Source: a virus. From it: a DNA stretch of 49,443 nt. The notes below the pieces were generated by a model. That model did not search any database and was not told the DNA's origin. It was given only the letters and a program-made list of their open reading frames with translations. Positions 31,459 through 39,247 of this stretch are shown here, one piece after another. The stretch lies in IMG/VR virus record IMGVR_UViG_3300035670_000320, positions 1-49,443 of that record; one strand, given 5' to 3'. Within the stretch, counting starts at the first letter, position 1; each line of letters begins with the position of its first letter. Made by a program: the position numbers and the translations under genes.

Positions 31459-31611
31459 CTAGTTCGTCTGACCCTCGGCTCGTCTGAGTGTCTCAGGACT
31501 CATGCCATCAGCATCCCGAGGTCGCTCGATCTCCTCCGATGTCGCTCTCGGAGCCGGACGAGTCACGATGAGATCATCGTCTCCTCCGAACCGACGTGAT
31601 CGTTTCGTCAT
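31459..31611 (-). CDS. Small hypothetical protein after the MuF gene, 50 aa
   Basis: Encodes MTKRSRRFGGDDDLIVTRPA, then a helical charged end. Its ATG overlaps the MuF stop by one base (TGATG), so it is coupled. Its stop precedes the 31391 promoter by about 40 bp. No function assigned. Confidence 0.5.
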   Translation of the reverse strand: MTKRSRRFGGDDDLIVTRPAPRATSEEIERPRDADGMSPETLRRAEGQTN

Positions 31612-33125
31612 CACAAGATCTCCCTGAGTTGAACGACTGTCCGATAGTCCGTGCGATCGTTTTCGAAGTCGTAGATCTCGACTCGACGCTCAACGGCTAC
31701 GACCTCATACTCGACGTTGCGTGGCAGGATCACCTCGAACTCGTCATCGAAGCGACTGATGTCGTTGATCGGTGCTCCTCGTCGCGTCTCGATCTCGAAC
31801 AGGACGCCCTGCGACTGACGAGACAGAGTGGCATCGAGTGGCGCGGCGACGTCTGTCGAGGCTGATGCGTGCTGGCCTCCGAACGACACTCGACTTCCTG
31901 GCCGATACTTCTGCTCGATGACATCGGCGAGCATCTCGATCTGTCGATCTGTGGACTCGAAAACGTAGCCCTGGACGTCCGGTGCTGGCATCCTCATACC
32001 TCGATACACGATGTACGGTTCGTCTGCGACTCCAGCCTCAGCGATGACTTCGTCGAGATGCTGGACGATCTGCCGTTGCTCGGCAGTCAGTTCTCCTCCG
32101 GTTCGCATGGCATAGTTGAGATCCTCGTAGGCGCTTCCAGTGAACGTCCGGACTGAGGCCTTCTGCTCGTCAGTGAGACGAGCGACTAATCGATCCTGCG
32201 CTGGCAGTCGATCTGTTGATCCAACTCGTGTCTCTCCTCGGAGATCGGTGAGCAGTGACTGTCGTGTCGTGCGAGTATCGAGTGTGGTCGTAGGTGTCGC
32301 CTCGATCTGTACTTCAGGGACGATCGTGCCGTCTGGTCGAGTCATACCCGGATACAGATACGCAGTCACACAGCGACAGTTCACGACCTCGCTCGCAGGC
32401 CCGGACGGATCATGCGGATACATCATCTCTGAGCCACCGACGATGAACGGCTGATCGAACGCTCTCACCTGACCATCAGCCTCTCGATGCGACTGTCGAG
32501 TCCGATCGTCACCAGTCGCCATCCAGTACTTCTCGACTGGCCCCATGTCGCCGAGCGCCTGATTCGACTGATAGTTCCCAGCGTTGTACGCACCGTTTAC
32601 CTCGGTGCGTGCGATCATCTGCGCCCGATAAATAGCAAAGTCCCGGTTGAGTGCGATCTCCTGTGTAAGACGCTCAGTGCTCACGCCAGTCTCGATCGCC
32701 TTCGAAACCTTCAGTCGGAGATCATTCCAGATCGAGTCAGCGACCGGGCCCGTAAGACGGTTCGTCGCCTGAGAGGCATACGACACTGCGTTCTCGTTCA
32801 CGACGTTCGTCCACGCCTGAGCAGTGGACTCCGGTAGAGCGTCCGTGCCGGGAGCCTGAACCCATGCTGAGACACCACCGGAGAGATACATCCCTCCGAG
32901 CCGGTCGCCAAGATCCTGCGTCACGAACCTCGACCACTCGATCGGAACCGAGTCGAATACGCTCATGTCACCTGCGGCGGTCAGAGTGTTCGTAAACGCT
33001 GTCGAAGCGTCGTCGATGATCGCAGTGAGACGGGCTACGACGACCTCAGCGATCTCCTCCTCACGAGTGAGAAGCCAACGCTCGATCTCTGCCGGGTCAG
33101 AGGGTGGCTCGTAAACCGAGAGCAT
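31611..33125 (-). CDS. MuF-like head protein fused to an ADP-ribosyltransferase domain
   Basis: Residues about 20-260 form a phage Mu F-type minor capsid domain (MIARTEVNGAYNAG near 170, EVVNCRC near 250), normally bound near the portal. After a Thr/Ala-rich linker, residues about 355-500 resemble an ADP-ribosyltransferase: YRG (R375 for NAD binding), SFGGQHASASTD (STS-like element), and DDEFEVILPRN supplying an ExE pair (E462, E464) typical of arginine-specific toxins. The fused domain could be injected and modify host proteins. Start chosen at 33125, overlapping the portal end by 29 bp. MuF-toxin fusions are known in other phages and prophages. Confidence 0.75.
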   Translation of the reverse strand: MLSVYEPPSDPAEIERWLLTREEEIAEVVVARLTAIIDDASTAFTNTLTAAGDMSVFDSVPIEWSRFVTQDLGDRLGGMYLSGGVSAWVQAPGTDALPESTAQAWTNVVNENAVSYASQATNRLTGPVADSIWNDLRLKVSKAIETGVSTERLTQEIALNRDFAIYRAQMIARTEVNGAYNAGNYQSNQALGDMGPVEKYWMATGDDRTRQSHREADGQVRAFDQPFIVGGSEMMYPHDPSGPASEVVNCRCVTAYLYPGMTRPDGTIVPEVQIEATPTTTLDTRTTRQSLLTDLRGETRVGSTDRLPAQDRLVARLTDEQKASVRTFTGSAYEDLNYAMRTGGELTAEQRQIVQHLDEVIAEAGVADEPYIVYRGMRMPAPDVQGYVFESTDRQIEMLADVIEQKYRPGSRVSFGGQHASASTDVAAPLDATLSRQSQGVLFEIETRRGAPINDISRFDDEFEVILPRNVEYEVVAVERRVEIYDFENDRTDYRTVVQLREIL

Positions 33126-35013
33126 CGGAGAGCCGTTCGTAGTCGTGTTGCTGTCCGGAGGCGAGCAGTGCCCGTGTGTAGGCGTCGAGTGTCTCGACCA
33201 GAGCGTCACTGTTCATGCCACACCGCTCAGCGATCGCAGGAGCGAGAGTCCACGCACCATCGAGGAGCGCTCCGAGATCGGCATAGAGCGTGGGCTCGAT
33301 GTCGCAGTGAAGGCGTGTCGGATCCGGACATGGGATCGACGCCGCTCCACCCTGGACGTTCTTACCTGCCGCTGAACGCAGTCTCGATCCGGCCTTCTCC
33401 AGTGCCCGGTAGACGAGGACGTCGCACGCGGCGACGAGTGCCGATGCTGTCTGTGCTGGGGTCTGATCGCCTGTCTCAGGTTGCGTGTCCGGTGGGCCCT
33501 GTGTCGGCTCGACTGCTGGAGGTAGTTCTCCGGCGACGGCCTCCTCGGTGACCTGAGTGGCCTCAGCGATCTCACCTGCGGTTTCGCCTGCGCTGACCGG
33601 GTCGAGGTAGCCGAGTTCGGCGAGCATGATCGGAGCGAGTGTCGGAGCGCCACGAGCGACCGACAGCAGGATCTTCTCTCGTTTCTCCTCCTCGGTCGGG
33701 AGGTCATCGACGGACAGGCCGAGTTCTCGGAGCAGAGCGTTCGCTGATAGTTCGTTGCGGTCGTAGGCCTGGATCGCACCCGATGATCGGTCCGGTCGAG
33801 TGCGGAGATCAGTCGTGTCGTACCAGACCATCACCTCGGAGGCGTCGAACCCTTCGGCCTCTAGGGCTGGGCGTAGAAAGCCGACGGTCAGAGCGTGCGT
33901 GACAACCTCGGACAGTGGCTCGATGTGGAGTGTGATCGACTCCTCCTGGACCTGCCATGCGCCCCAGTGGTTCATGCCGGACGTGCCGGTGAGGATCTCC
34001 GGTGGGATGTCCATGCCGAGCGCCAGGCGTTTGATGGCCGACTCCAACAGGTTTAGGACGTTCGCATCGAACGGTGTGGCGAACGAGATGTGTCGGATCT
34101 TGTCTACATACTCGCCGGGGATCTTTACGACGAGAGGGACGACAGCGGCGGCTGACCCACGGTCCAGGATCGGTGTCGTCATCGAGTCGATCATCGTCTC
34201 GACGAAGGTGTCCTCGGGTGGGGTGATGTTCTGGTTGTCGGGGTCGATGTCCTCGACAGCGCTCTGTGGGCCCTGGCCCGGTGGGAACACTGCCTCTGAT
34301 GGGATGGCGAGCAGTCCGGCTCCGGCGAGACGGGACTGGGCTGACGCCTGGATGTGTTTCTGTAGGAGGTCGATCTCACGGAGCACTCCGAGGACACCGT
34401 GCGTCGGTGCGTCCGGCTCCCATGAGCGTCGAGGATGACGACGCCACACTTTGATGACGATCGCATTCGCATGGACAGCACGCCACTCTCGTTCACCGAC
34501 ACGGATCTCGATGCCCTCTCCGGTCGCAGAGGAGCGCACCTCATCTGAGGAGTACACCTGCCAGGTGACGAACTGGTCTGCGGTCGGATCGTCGAGCGTC
34601 GGTTCAATGACAAGCCAGCCGATCCCTGCGACCGATAGTTGGATACCGAACGCGGCCATGATCTGAGACTGGCCCGCGGCTCCACCGGCCATCTCCTGAA
34701 CGATCTCATACGCTCGACGCTGGACTGCGGTCGTCCGTGGGTCGTCGAGGTCGATCGCTGTCGGTTCGTCGCCCGGGCCGAGCGGTGGCATCGCCGCAGT
34801 CAGATTTACTCGGCTCATAGCGTTCGAGATCCATGAGATACCGAAGCGGAGTTCGCCGACGATGTCGTAGTACTCCCACGCTTCGGTTTGCCAATACTGA
34901 GGTTTCCCGATCGACGCTCGGGTGACCGAGGCGTTCGGGGCGGTCATGATCTGGGCGGCGGCGACGAGACTGTTCCATCTCGGGGTCCGGCGATCTCGGC
35001 GACGGTCAGGCAT
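33097..35013 (-). CDS. Portal protein, 638 aa
   Basis: The helical protein has the portal layout: EYYDIVGELRFGISWISNAM near the N terminus, FATPFDANVLNLLESAIKRLALGMDIPPEILTG in the middle (a strongly conserved actinophage portal segment), and a C-terminal acidic region (PPAVEPTQGPPDTQPETG). It forms the twelve-subunit gate for DNA entry and exit. It overlaps the MuF gene downstream and follows the terminase module on the same strand. Confidence 0.85.
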   Translation of the reverse strand: MPDRRRDRRTPRWNSLVAAAQIMTAPNASVTRASIGKPQYWQTEAWEYYDIVGELRFGISWISNAMSRVNLTAAMPPLGPGDEPTAIDLDDPRTTAVQRRAYEIVQEMAGGAAGQSQIMAAFGIQLSVAGIGWLVIEPTLDDPTADQFVTWQVYSSDEVRSSATGEGIEIRVGEREWRAVHANAIVIKVWRRHPRRSWEPDAPTHGVLGVLREIDLLQKHIQASAQSRLAGAGLLAIPSEAVFPPGQGPQSAVEDIDPDNQNITPPEDTFVETMIDSMTTPILDRGSAAAVVPLVVKIPGEYVDKIRHISFATPFDANVLNLLESAIKRLALGMDIPPEILTGTSGMNHWGAWQVQEESITLHIEPLSEVVTHALTVGFLRPALEAEGFDASEVMVWYDTTDLRTRPDRSSGAIQAYDRNELSANALLRELGLSVDDLPTEEEKREKILLSVARGAPTLAPIMLAELGYLDPVSAGETAGEIAEATQVTEEAVAGELPPAVEPTQGPPDTQPETGDQTPAQTASALVAACDVLVYRALEKAGSRLRSAAGKNVQGGAASIPCPDPTRLHCDIEPTLYADLGALLDGAWTLAPAIAERCGMNSDALVETLDAYTRALLASGQQHDYERLSDALGLRATL

Positions 35014-35067
35014 CGCTCGGAGCCTAGTGGATCGTCAGTGTGTGAGATCGGTAGTCGCTCAATGAGT

Positions 35068-35091
35068 GAGGGAGCCCTGTCGGGCTCCCTC
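35068..35091. terminator. Hairpin terminator with the GAGGGAGCC stem
   Basis: GAGGGAGCCC / GGGCTCCCTC pairs over a four-base loop. It lies between the portal and the next small gene and is nearly identical in stem to the terminator at 3247-3278, suggesting duplication. Confidence 0.75.
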
Positions 35092-35116
35092 GATGTCGAG
35101 TCATCTAGTGACGGAT

Positions 35117-35338
35117 CTAGTCATCGGTCGTGGTCGTAGCGGATCGGGTGTCACTGGCGAGCAGATGGTTGTAGATCTCCTCGACGTGGCTGTCGCAGTT
35201 CCCTCGACGTTGGCAGTGGGCGTCATGTTCCATGAGGGCGACACGATGCCAGCGAGCCATGTTGTCCATCAGGTATCGGCATCGGGGACAGAAGCCGGGA
35301 TGAACAGCGTCGCATCGATCGCAGGAGACGGCGGTCAT
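35117..35338 (-). CDS. Small zinc-ribbon protein, 73 aa
   Basis: CDRCDAVHPGFCPRC near the N terminus (residues about 6-20) is a compact zinc-binding motif; a helix with HDAHCQRRGNCDSH follows. The ATG at 35338 overlaps the upstream stop (ATGA). Probably a nucleic-acid or protein-binding accessory protein, not assigned. Confidence 0.6.
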   Translation of the reverse strand: MTAVSCDRCDAVHPGFCPRCRYLMDNMARWHRVALMEHDAHCQRRGNCDSHVEEIYNHLLASDTRSATTTTDD

Positions 35339-35562
35339 GCGGCTCCTCGGGTCTTGGGCTTCGAGTGGACTCGTCGCACCCGGTCGATGCGGAAAGTTCG
35401 GTACATCTCGTGGCCGGTGCGACCGCCCCAGCAGGTGAGGTGTGGTCCGGTCATCCATCGGAAGATGAAGCGGCCCGGTTCTCCTGAGACTGAGATCTCC
35501 GTTCCGTTTTCGATGAGGCGTCCGTTCACTTTGAGCACCTCCTCTGTGATCGTCGTGGTCAT
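35335..35562 (-). CDS. Hypothetical protein, 75 aa
   Basis: AAAGGACAAGCC precedes the ATG; the protein is beta-rich (GRLIENGTEISVSGEPGRFIFRW) with a basic tail. The promoter at 35605-35633 gives a 42-base leader, so this gene is not leaderless. Function unknown. Confidence 0.55.
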   Translation of the reverse strand: MTTTITEEVLKVNGRLIENGTEISVSGEPGRFIFRWMTGPHLTCWGGRTGHEMYRTFRIDRVRRVHSKPKTRGAA

Positions 35563-35604
35563 GGCTTGTCCTTTCTTTCGGTCGGACCGTCGTCCGATGA
35601 GTGA

Positions 35605-35633
35605 ACACTAGCCGACTCCAGTCGGCGTGTCAA
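35605..35633 (-). promoter_or_regulatory. Promoter with palindromic operator and perfect TTGACA
   Basis: TTGACA (35633-35628), 17-bp spacer carrying CCGACTGGAGTCGG, TAGTGT (35610-35605). The leader of about 40 nt carries the AAAGGA ribosome site of the gene starting at 35562. Confidence 0.8.
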
Positions 35634-35660
35634 ATCGGGGTTCTGGCTCGGGAACGCAGA

Positions 35661-35690
35661 GGGGTCGGCCCAGCCGGACCGACCCCTCCT
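35661..35690. terminator. Hairpin terminator between 35633 and 35693
   Basis: GAGGGGTCGG and CCGACCCCTC form a 10-bp stem. It lies directly past the stop of the gene at 35693-35902 and upstream of the 35605 promoter, insulating the two. Confidence 0.7.
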
Positions 35691-35692
35691 AT

Positions 35693-35902
35693 CTACGGGA
35701 ACGTGACCCAGTACAGGTCGTCCTGTTTCGAGATGGACCCGATGTTCGAGAACCCGTAGTCAAAGCCTTCGTAGCCTGGACCGCTGGCCTGCTCGATCGC
35801 TCGGGCGCTGGCCTCCTCGGCATCCTGGAGCGTCGTGTAGGCGTACAGGATAACCCGGCATCGTGAGTCCATCTTCACCCACTTGCGTTCTTGCTGTTTC
35901 AT
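35693..35902 (-). CDS. Hypothetical protein, 69 aa
   Basis: I chose the ATG at 35902 (MKQQERKWVKMDS) because AAGGAGGTGAC precedes it. The protein has a beta-alpha-beta start (CRVILYAYTTLQDAEEASARAI) and an acidic/aromatic end. Unassigned. Confidence 0.6.
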   Translation of the reverse strand: MKQQERKWVKMDSRCRVILYAYTTLQDAEEASARAIEQASGPGYEGFDYGFSNIGSISKQDDLYWVTFP

Positions 35903-35928
35903 GTCACCTCCTTCGGTAGCACGAAACA

Positions 35929-35958
35929 AGTCTAGCCGACTCCAGTCGGCATCGTCAA
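35929..35958 (-). promoter_or_regulatory. Promoter with palindromic operator, 18-bp spacer
   Basis: TTGACG (35958-35953), 18-bp spacer with CCGACTGGAGTCGG, TAGACT (35934-35929). A leader of about 25 nt carries the AAGGAGGT site before the 35902 start. Confidence 0.7.
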
Positions 35959-35975
35959 GTCATGATCTCGGAGTG

Positions 35976-36275
35976 TCAGGACTCCGTATCGAGCCGGGCC
36001 TCCACCATCGACAGCAGACCAGTCAGCGCTGAGGCCGACAGACCGATCAGGATCGCCCAGACCAGACGGCTCTCAGGCCAGATCGTCGCCACCGCTACCG
36101 GGCCCGGAGCGACCCAGATCGAGAAGCACCAGTCGCAGGTGACCAGGTAGCCGAGCCTCGGAGATCGTCGGACGATCCAGGCTCTCGGGGCCTGGAGGAT
36201 CCGGTCGGCGGTGACGAGCCGGGTCAGCCGATAGGTCGAGAGGACCACCAAGACGATTAGCACTGTCGGGGTCAT
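35976..36275 (-). CDS. DUF1360-like membrane protein, 99 aa
   Basis: Three hydrophobic segments (VLIVLVVLSTYRLTRLVTAD, IWVAPGPVAVATIW, LVWAILIGLSASALTGLL), a CDWCFSIW motif and the YRLTRLVT start are features of a small membrane family found in bacteria and phages. Function of the family unknown to me. Confidence 0.6.
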   Translation of the reverse strand: MTPTVLIVLVVLSTYRLTRLVTADRILQAPRAWIVRRSPRLGYLVTCDWCFSIWVAPGPVAVATIWPESRLVWAILIGLSASALTGLLSMVEARLDTES

Positions 36276-36287
36276 AGGGTCTCCGTT

Positions 36288-37085
36288 CTAGTATGAGATG
36301 AGGTCTAGTGCTAGTGGGTACTGGATCGGCTGTGAGCCGATCGTGGCGACAGTCGTGTCGGCCCAGGTGGACGCCCATTCACGACAGTTGTTACATCTCT
36401 TAGCCCGATGAGTCGCTCCACAGAGACGGCTCGGTGATTTCCTGGCGGCGAGAGACCAGGCGGTCGAGTCTGACGACTGGAGAACATGGCCTAGAACTGG
36501 CAGTCCGTCTCGTTTGACACCGAACCCATGAGCCCGGAGACCTCGCTCAGTGAGGCCTAGGACCAGATCGTGAACTGGACGAAGGTTGGCTCGCCGACAG
36601 AACGTGCCTAGGCCTACTAGAGGCTCTGCGAATAGATCGATCCCGAAACGGTCGTACATCTCTAGGTGACGGAGATAGTCATCCGGCTGCCATCCCTGGA
36701 GGACTGGAACGATCGGTAGATCTGGATCGAGGTCTCGGAGTATGAGGAGGTTACGACAGGTCAGGTCCTGATGGTCCCGGACTGATCTGCCCGTCTTACG
36801 AATGATCTCTGGTTCGCACATCCAGTCCTGAGGGGCGGCCCAGTCGAGGGAACCGATCTCGTCGATGTACCGTCGGACTGCTCGGACGTAGGTCTCTGGA
36901 GTTGTTCGCCATTCACCGAACATGGATAGTTCCGTGAAACCTCCGGAGTCGAGTGCCCATCGAGTCGTTGCCGGACGGTAGGACTTCTGTCGAGCCAGTC
37001 GGCGATGAGACACGAACAATGGGTGGCGCATCGGTGGGGTGCTCCACAGCCAGGCAGGCTCGCTGGTTCCCAGGTAGAAGCGCAC
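36288..37085 (-). CDS. DpdA-like queuine tRNA-ribosyltransferase homologue
   Basis: The 265-aa protein has transglycosylase features: LDSGGFTEL (D46, catalytic-region Asp), PQDWM (D87 and neighbours), PIVPVLQGWQPDDYL, then RGLRAHGFGVKRDG, GHVLQSSDSTAWS and a C-terminal cysteine cluster CGATHRAKRCNNC that could be the zinc site of the TGT family. Phage members (DpdA) replace guanine in DNA by 7-deazaguanine derivatives; the tRNA enzymes exchange queuine. No preQ0 synthesis genes (FolE, QueC/D/E) are in view, so host precursor would be used. Placed directly beside terminase. Confidence 0.65.
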   Translation of the reverse strand: MRFYLGTSEPAWLWSTPPMRHPLFVSHRRLARQKSYRPATTRWALDSGGFTELSMFGEWRTTPETYVRAVRRYIDEIGSLDWAAPQDWMCEPEIIRKTGRSVRDHQDLTCRNLLILRDLDPDLPIVPVLQGWQPDDYLRHLEMYDRFGIDLFAEPLVGLGTFCRRANLRPVHDLVLGLTERGLRAHGFGVKRDGLPVLGHVLQSSDSTAWSLAARKSPSRLCGATHRAKRCNNCREWASTWADTTVATIGSQPIQYPLALDLISY

Positions 37086-37087
37086 GA

Positions 37088-39247
37088 TCAGATCCGTCTC
37101 TGACTAGGTGATATGACCGAGGCTCGGACTCTCGGTGTCTCCTGAAGGAGGCTCGATATGGCGTGGACGAGGGCGTCCATCCGGTCCGGGGATCGGGAGT
37201 CGCTCGGAACCCAGGTCGTCATCTGGCTCTCCAGGAGCGGATGGAAAGCGACGTGATGGATGAGGCCACGCTCATACAGGGCTGAGACGGGCTCGGCTCG
37301 GGCCACCTTCGACACCTTCGCCGTGATCTTGTCGATACGCAGATCAGGATCGACTGCGTGGATCGTCGCTCGGACCATGTCGCCACCCTGGTTTCCTTCG
37401 ACGACGACACGCTCAGCACGCCAGCGTCGGGCAGTCTCGGCGACTCGTGCGCCCCACTCCTCCGGACGTCCCACAGTCGAGGCGTCCTCCAGGACGACCG
37501 CATGATCTCGGCCTGCCTGCCCCTGTGTCGGAGCGCAGGCGACGACGATGCCACACTCGGCGGTCTCACCCGGGGGATCGACAGCGACGATCGTCCTCCA
37601 GGCTCGACGATCTAGGATCGCTGACTGGCCTCCGGCGGTCAGCCAGGCGTTCAGCGACACCCACGGCTTCGCCTGATCCCAGGTCTGGATCCGAGCCCGA
37701 TCGATGATCGCCATCGTCCATAGGGCTCCCTCGACGTCGTCCAGCCACTCTGCGTGGAGTTCCTGACGTCCGAGGCGTGTGCCCTCATAGCGTCCGACGA
37801 TGTCGTCGATGAACCCACGAGCCAGGTTCGCCAGGTTGTCATACGTCGAGCCACGGGTCACGATCGTGTCTGACCGCTCGGAGAGGGCTCGGAGCCAGTC
37901 GACACGCTTCGGTGTACCAGTCATCAGCGCCCAGGGCCGGTCGCCGAGACGGAGACCGAGCAGGAGGTTCGAGAGCGCCTCGTCGCCTCGGCTCATCGAG
38001 GCAGGCTCGTCAATCCAGCAGTTGTGAACTAGGACATTATTTGCGAAATACTCGTGTTGGTCAGCCACCGTGAGGTTGTAGACCCGAGCGAGAACGCCAC
38101 CTATTGACGCACCCCTGACTACAGAGTGTCCCAGATCTGGTAATGAACTCAGATCCACACTGGCGGCATATTCGGATGTTTCGTTTGCGTCTAGCGTCTG
38201 CGTCTCGTTGTAGTTCTCTGCGTCGAGCGAGACCACAGTCGTCGCAGAACATACGGGGCTTGATTCCGTACTGACTGAATCCGTGACCACAGCGAGAGCA
38301 GATGACTGGCGTGGCAGTTCTCCGATGGATCGCTCGATGTTCGTCGGCGCTGAGCGCCATGAGATTCTCGATTCGATCATCTGTGTGATCGCCGTTGATG
38401 TGATGGATCTCGATTCCTGACGGGATAGGTCCGTGAGTTTGTTCCCAGACCCATCTATTCCGATACATCTTTCTGCCGTGTTGGTATCTGTAGAGCCTTC
38501 CAGCCTTGTCGTATTTCCATTCCATACGACTACTCTATCGTATGGTCGGACGAGACCTAGAGGAGTCCAGCCGTAATCGGTCATTATCGGATGATCGAGT
38601 GTTCCGATCAGTTCCCCGTTGTCGAACTCGACACGGACTACTTCAGCGAGATGATTTCCGATCGCTACTACAGGACGCAGACCTACACGAGTCATCACGA
38701 GATCTCCGACTTGAATGTCCTGGATGGGTCGGTTACCGACTGACGTAGAAATCATCGTGTCTGCTACGAAACACCACTCGTGCTGAGGGCCACGGAGCCG
38801 ATCGGGTTCTTCAGCAGAGAACAGGGTGGCGATCGCCCCGTTGTGGAACGTCACTCGACGCTTCGACGGCTCATACATCGGTCTCTGAGACGGTGGGAAC
38901 ACAGACAGGAGGCCGGACTCTCCCTCGACCATGACGTCCCGGACGTCAGCGGCGGTCGGGCCGACGAGCGCTACCCGGCGACATATCTCGATCTGTTTCC
39001 GGGTTTCCTCCGCACCGACCCGACTCTTGCCGAACCCTCGACCAGCGAGGAGCATCCAGATCCGATACTGACCGCCCAGCCCGTCAGGTCGAGCCTGGTT
39101 CGGGCGACGCCAGAAATCCCAGTAGTAGGCGAGATACTCCTGCGCTTCCGGCGACAGGTCACGACGGATCTCGTCGATCTCACCGGACAGGATCGCACGC
39201 TCCGCATCCGACATCTCGGACCACGGACGCTGAAGGGTGGTGCTCAC
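37088..39247 (-). CDS. Terminase large subunit interrupted by an intein
   Basis: The 719-aa precursor would splice to a terminase of about 468 aa. LAGRGFGKSR (residues 68-77) is the Walker A motif, CWIDEPASM (from C410) the Walker B, and VAVDPPGETAECGIVVACA a nuclease-domain start. The intein lies exactly between W158 and C410, inside the HEW-CWIDE sequence next to Walker B. ATPase and nuclease are both present, so packaging depends on correct splicing. The downstream part (TDTNT... linker) is read in a frame that also holds the HNH gene in another frame. Confidence 0.85.
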   Translation of the reverse strand: MSTTLQRPWSEMSDAERAILSGEIDEIRRDLSPEAQEYLAYYWDFWRRPNQARPDGLGGQYRIWMLLAGRGFGKSRVGAEETRKQIEICRRVALVGPTAADVRDVMVEGESGLLSVFPPSQRPMYEPSKRRVTFHNGAIATLFSAEEPDRLRGPQHEWCFVADTMISTSVGNRPIQDIQVGDLVMTRVGLRPVVAIGNHLAEVVRVEFDNGELIGTLDHPIMTDYGWTPLGLVRPYDRVVVWNGNTTRLEGSTDTNTAERCIGIDGSGNKLTDLSRQESRSITSTAITQMIESRISWRSAPTNIERSIGELPRQSSALAVVTDSVSTESSPVCSATTVVSLDAENYNETQTLDANETSEYAASVDLSSLPDLGHSVVRGASIGGVLARVYNLTVADQHEYFANNVLVHNCWIDEPASMSRGDEALSNLLLGLRLGDRPWALMTGTPKRVDWLRALSERSDTIVTRGSTYDNLANLARGFIDDIVGRYEGTRLGRQELHAEWLDDVEGALWTMAIIDRARIQTWDQAKPWVSLNAWLTAGGQSAILDRRAWRTIVAVDPPGETAECGIVVACAPTQGQAGRDHAVVLEDASTVGRPEEWGARVAETARRWRAERVVVEGNQGGDMVRATIHAVDPDLRIDKITAKVSKVARAEPVSALYERGLIHHVAFHPLLESQMTTWVPSDSRSPDRMDALVHAISSLLQETPRVRASVISPSQRRI
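38021..38773 (-). mobile_element. Intein in terminase, 251 aa
   Basis: Block A CFVADTMISTSVGNRPI starts with C159; block B GELIGTLDHPIMTDYGWTPL follows; block F VYNLTVADQHEYFANNVLVHN ends with penultimate H408 and N409; the first extein residue is C410. All residues for class 1 splicing are there. The in-frame sequence between blocks B and F (about residues 242-388) has no endonuclease motif and is low-complexity, because it is the read-through of an HNH gene encoded in another frame. Confidence 0.9.
38061..38525 (-). CDS. HNH endonuclease in an alternative frame inside the intein, 154 aa
   Basis: The protein starts MEWKYDKAGRLYRY and contains an HNH core HHINGDHTDDRIENL with upstream WVWEQTHGPIPSG, the pattern of HNH homing endonucleases. 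Two zinc fingers follow (CSRCGHGFSQ with CDDCG; CRQCGSEF with CSQGC). It is wholly inside the intein coding segment, in a different phase (start position 38525 and host start 39247 differ modulo 3), overlapping block F residues. An in-frame TAG four codons before the ATG fixes the start. GATAGAG upstream is a weak ribosome site. The endonuclease would spread the intein. Confidence 0.8.
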   Translation of the reverse strand: MEWKYDKAGRLYRYQHGRKMYRNRWVWEQTHGPIPSGIEIHHINGDHTDDRIENLMALSADEHRAIHRRTATPVICSRCGHGFSQYGIKPRMFCDDCGLARRRELQRDADARRKRNIRICRQCGSEFITRSGTLCSQGCVNRWRSRSGLQPHGG

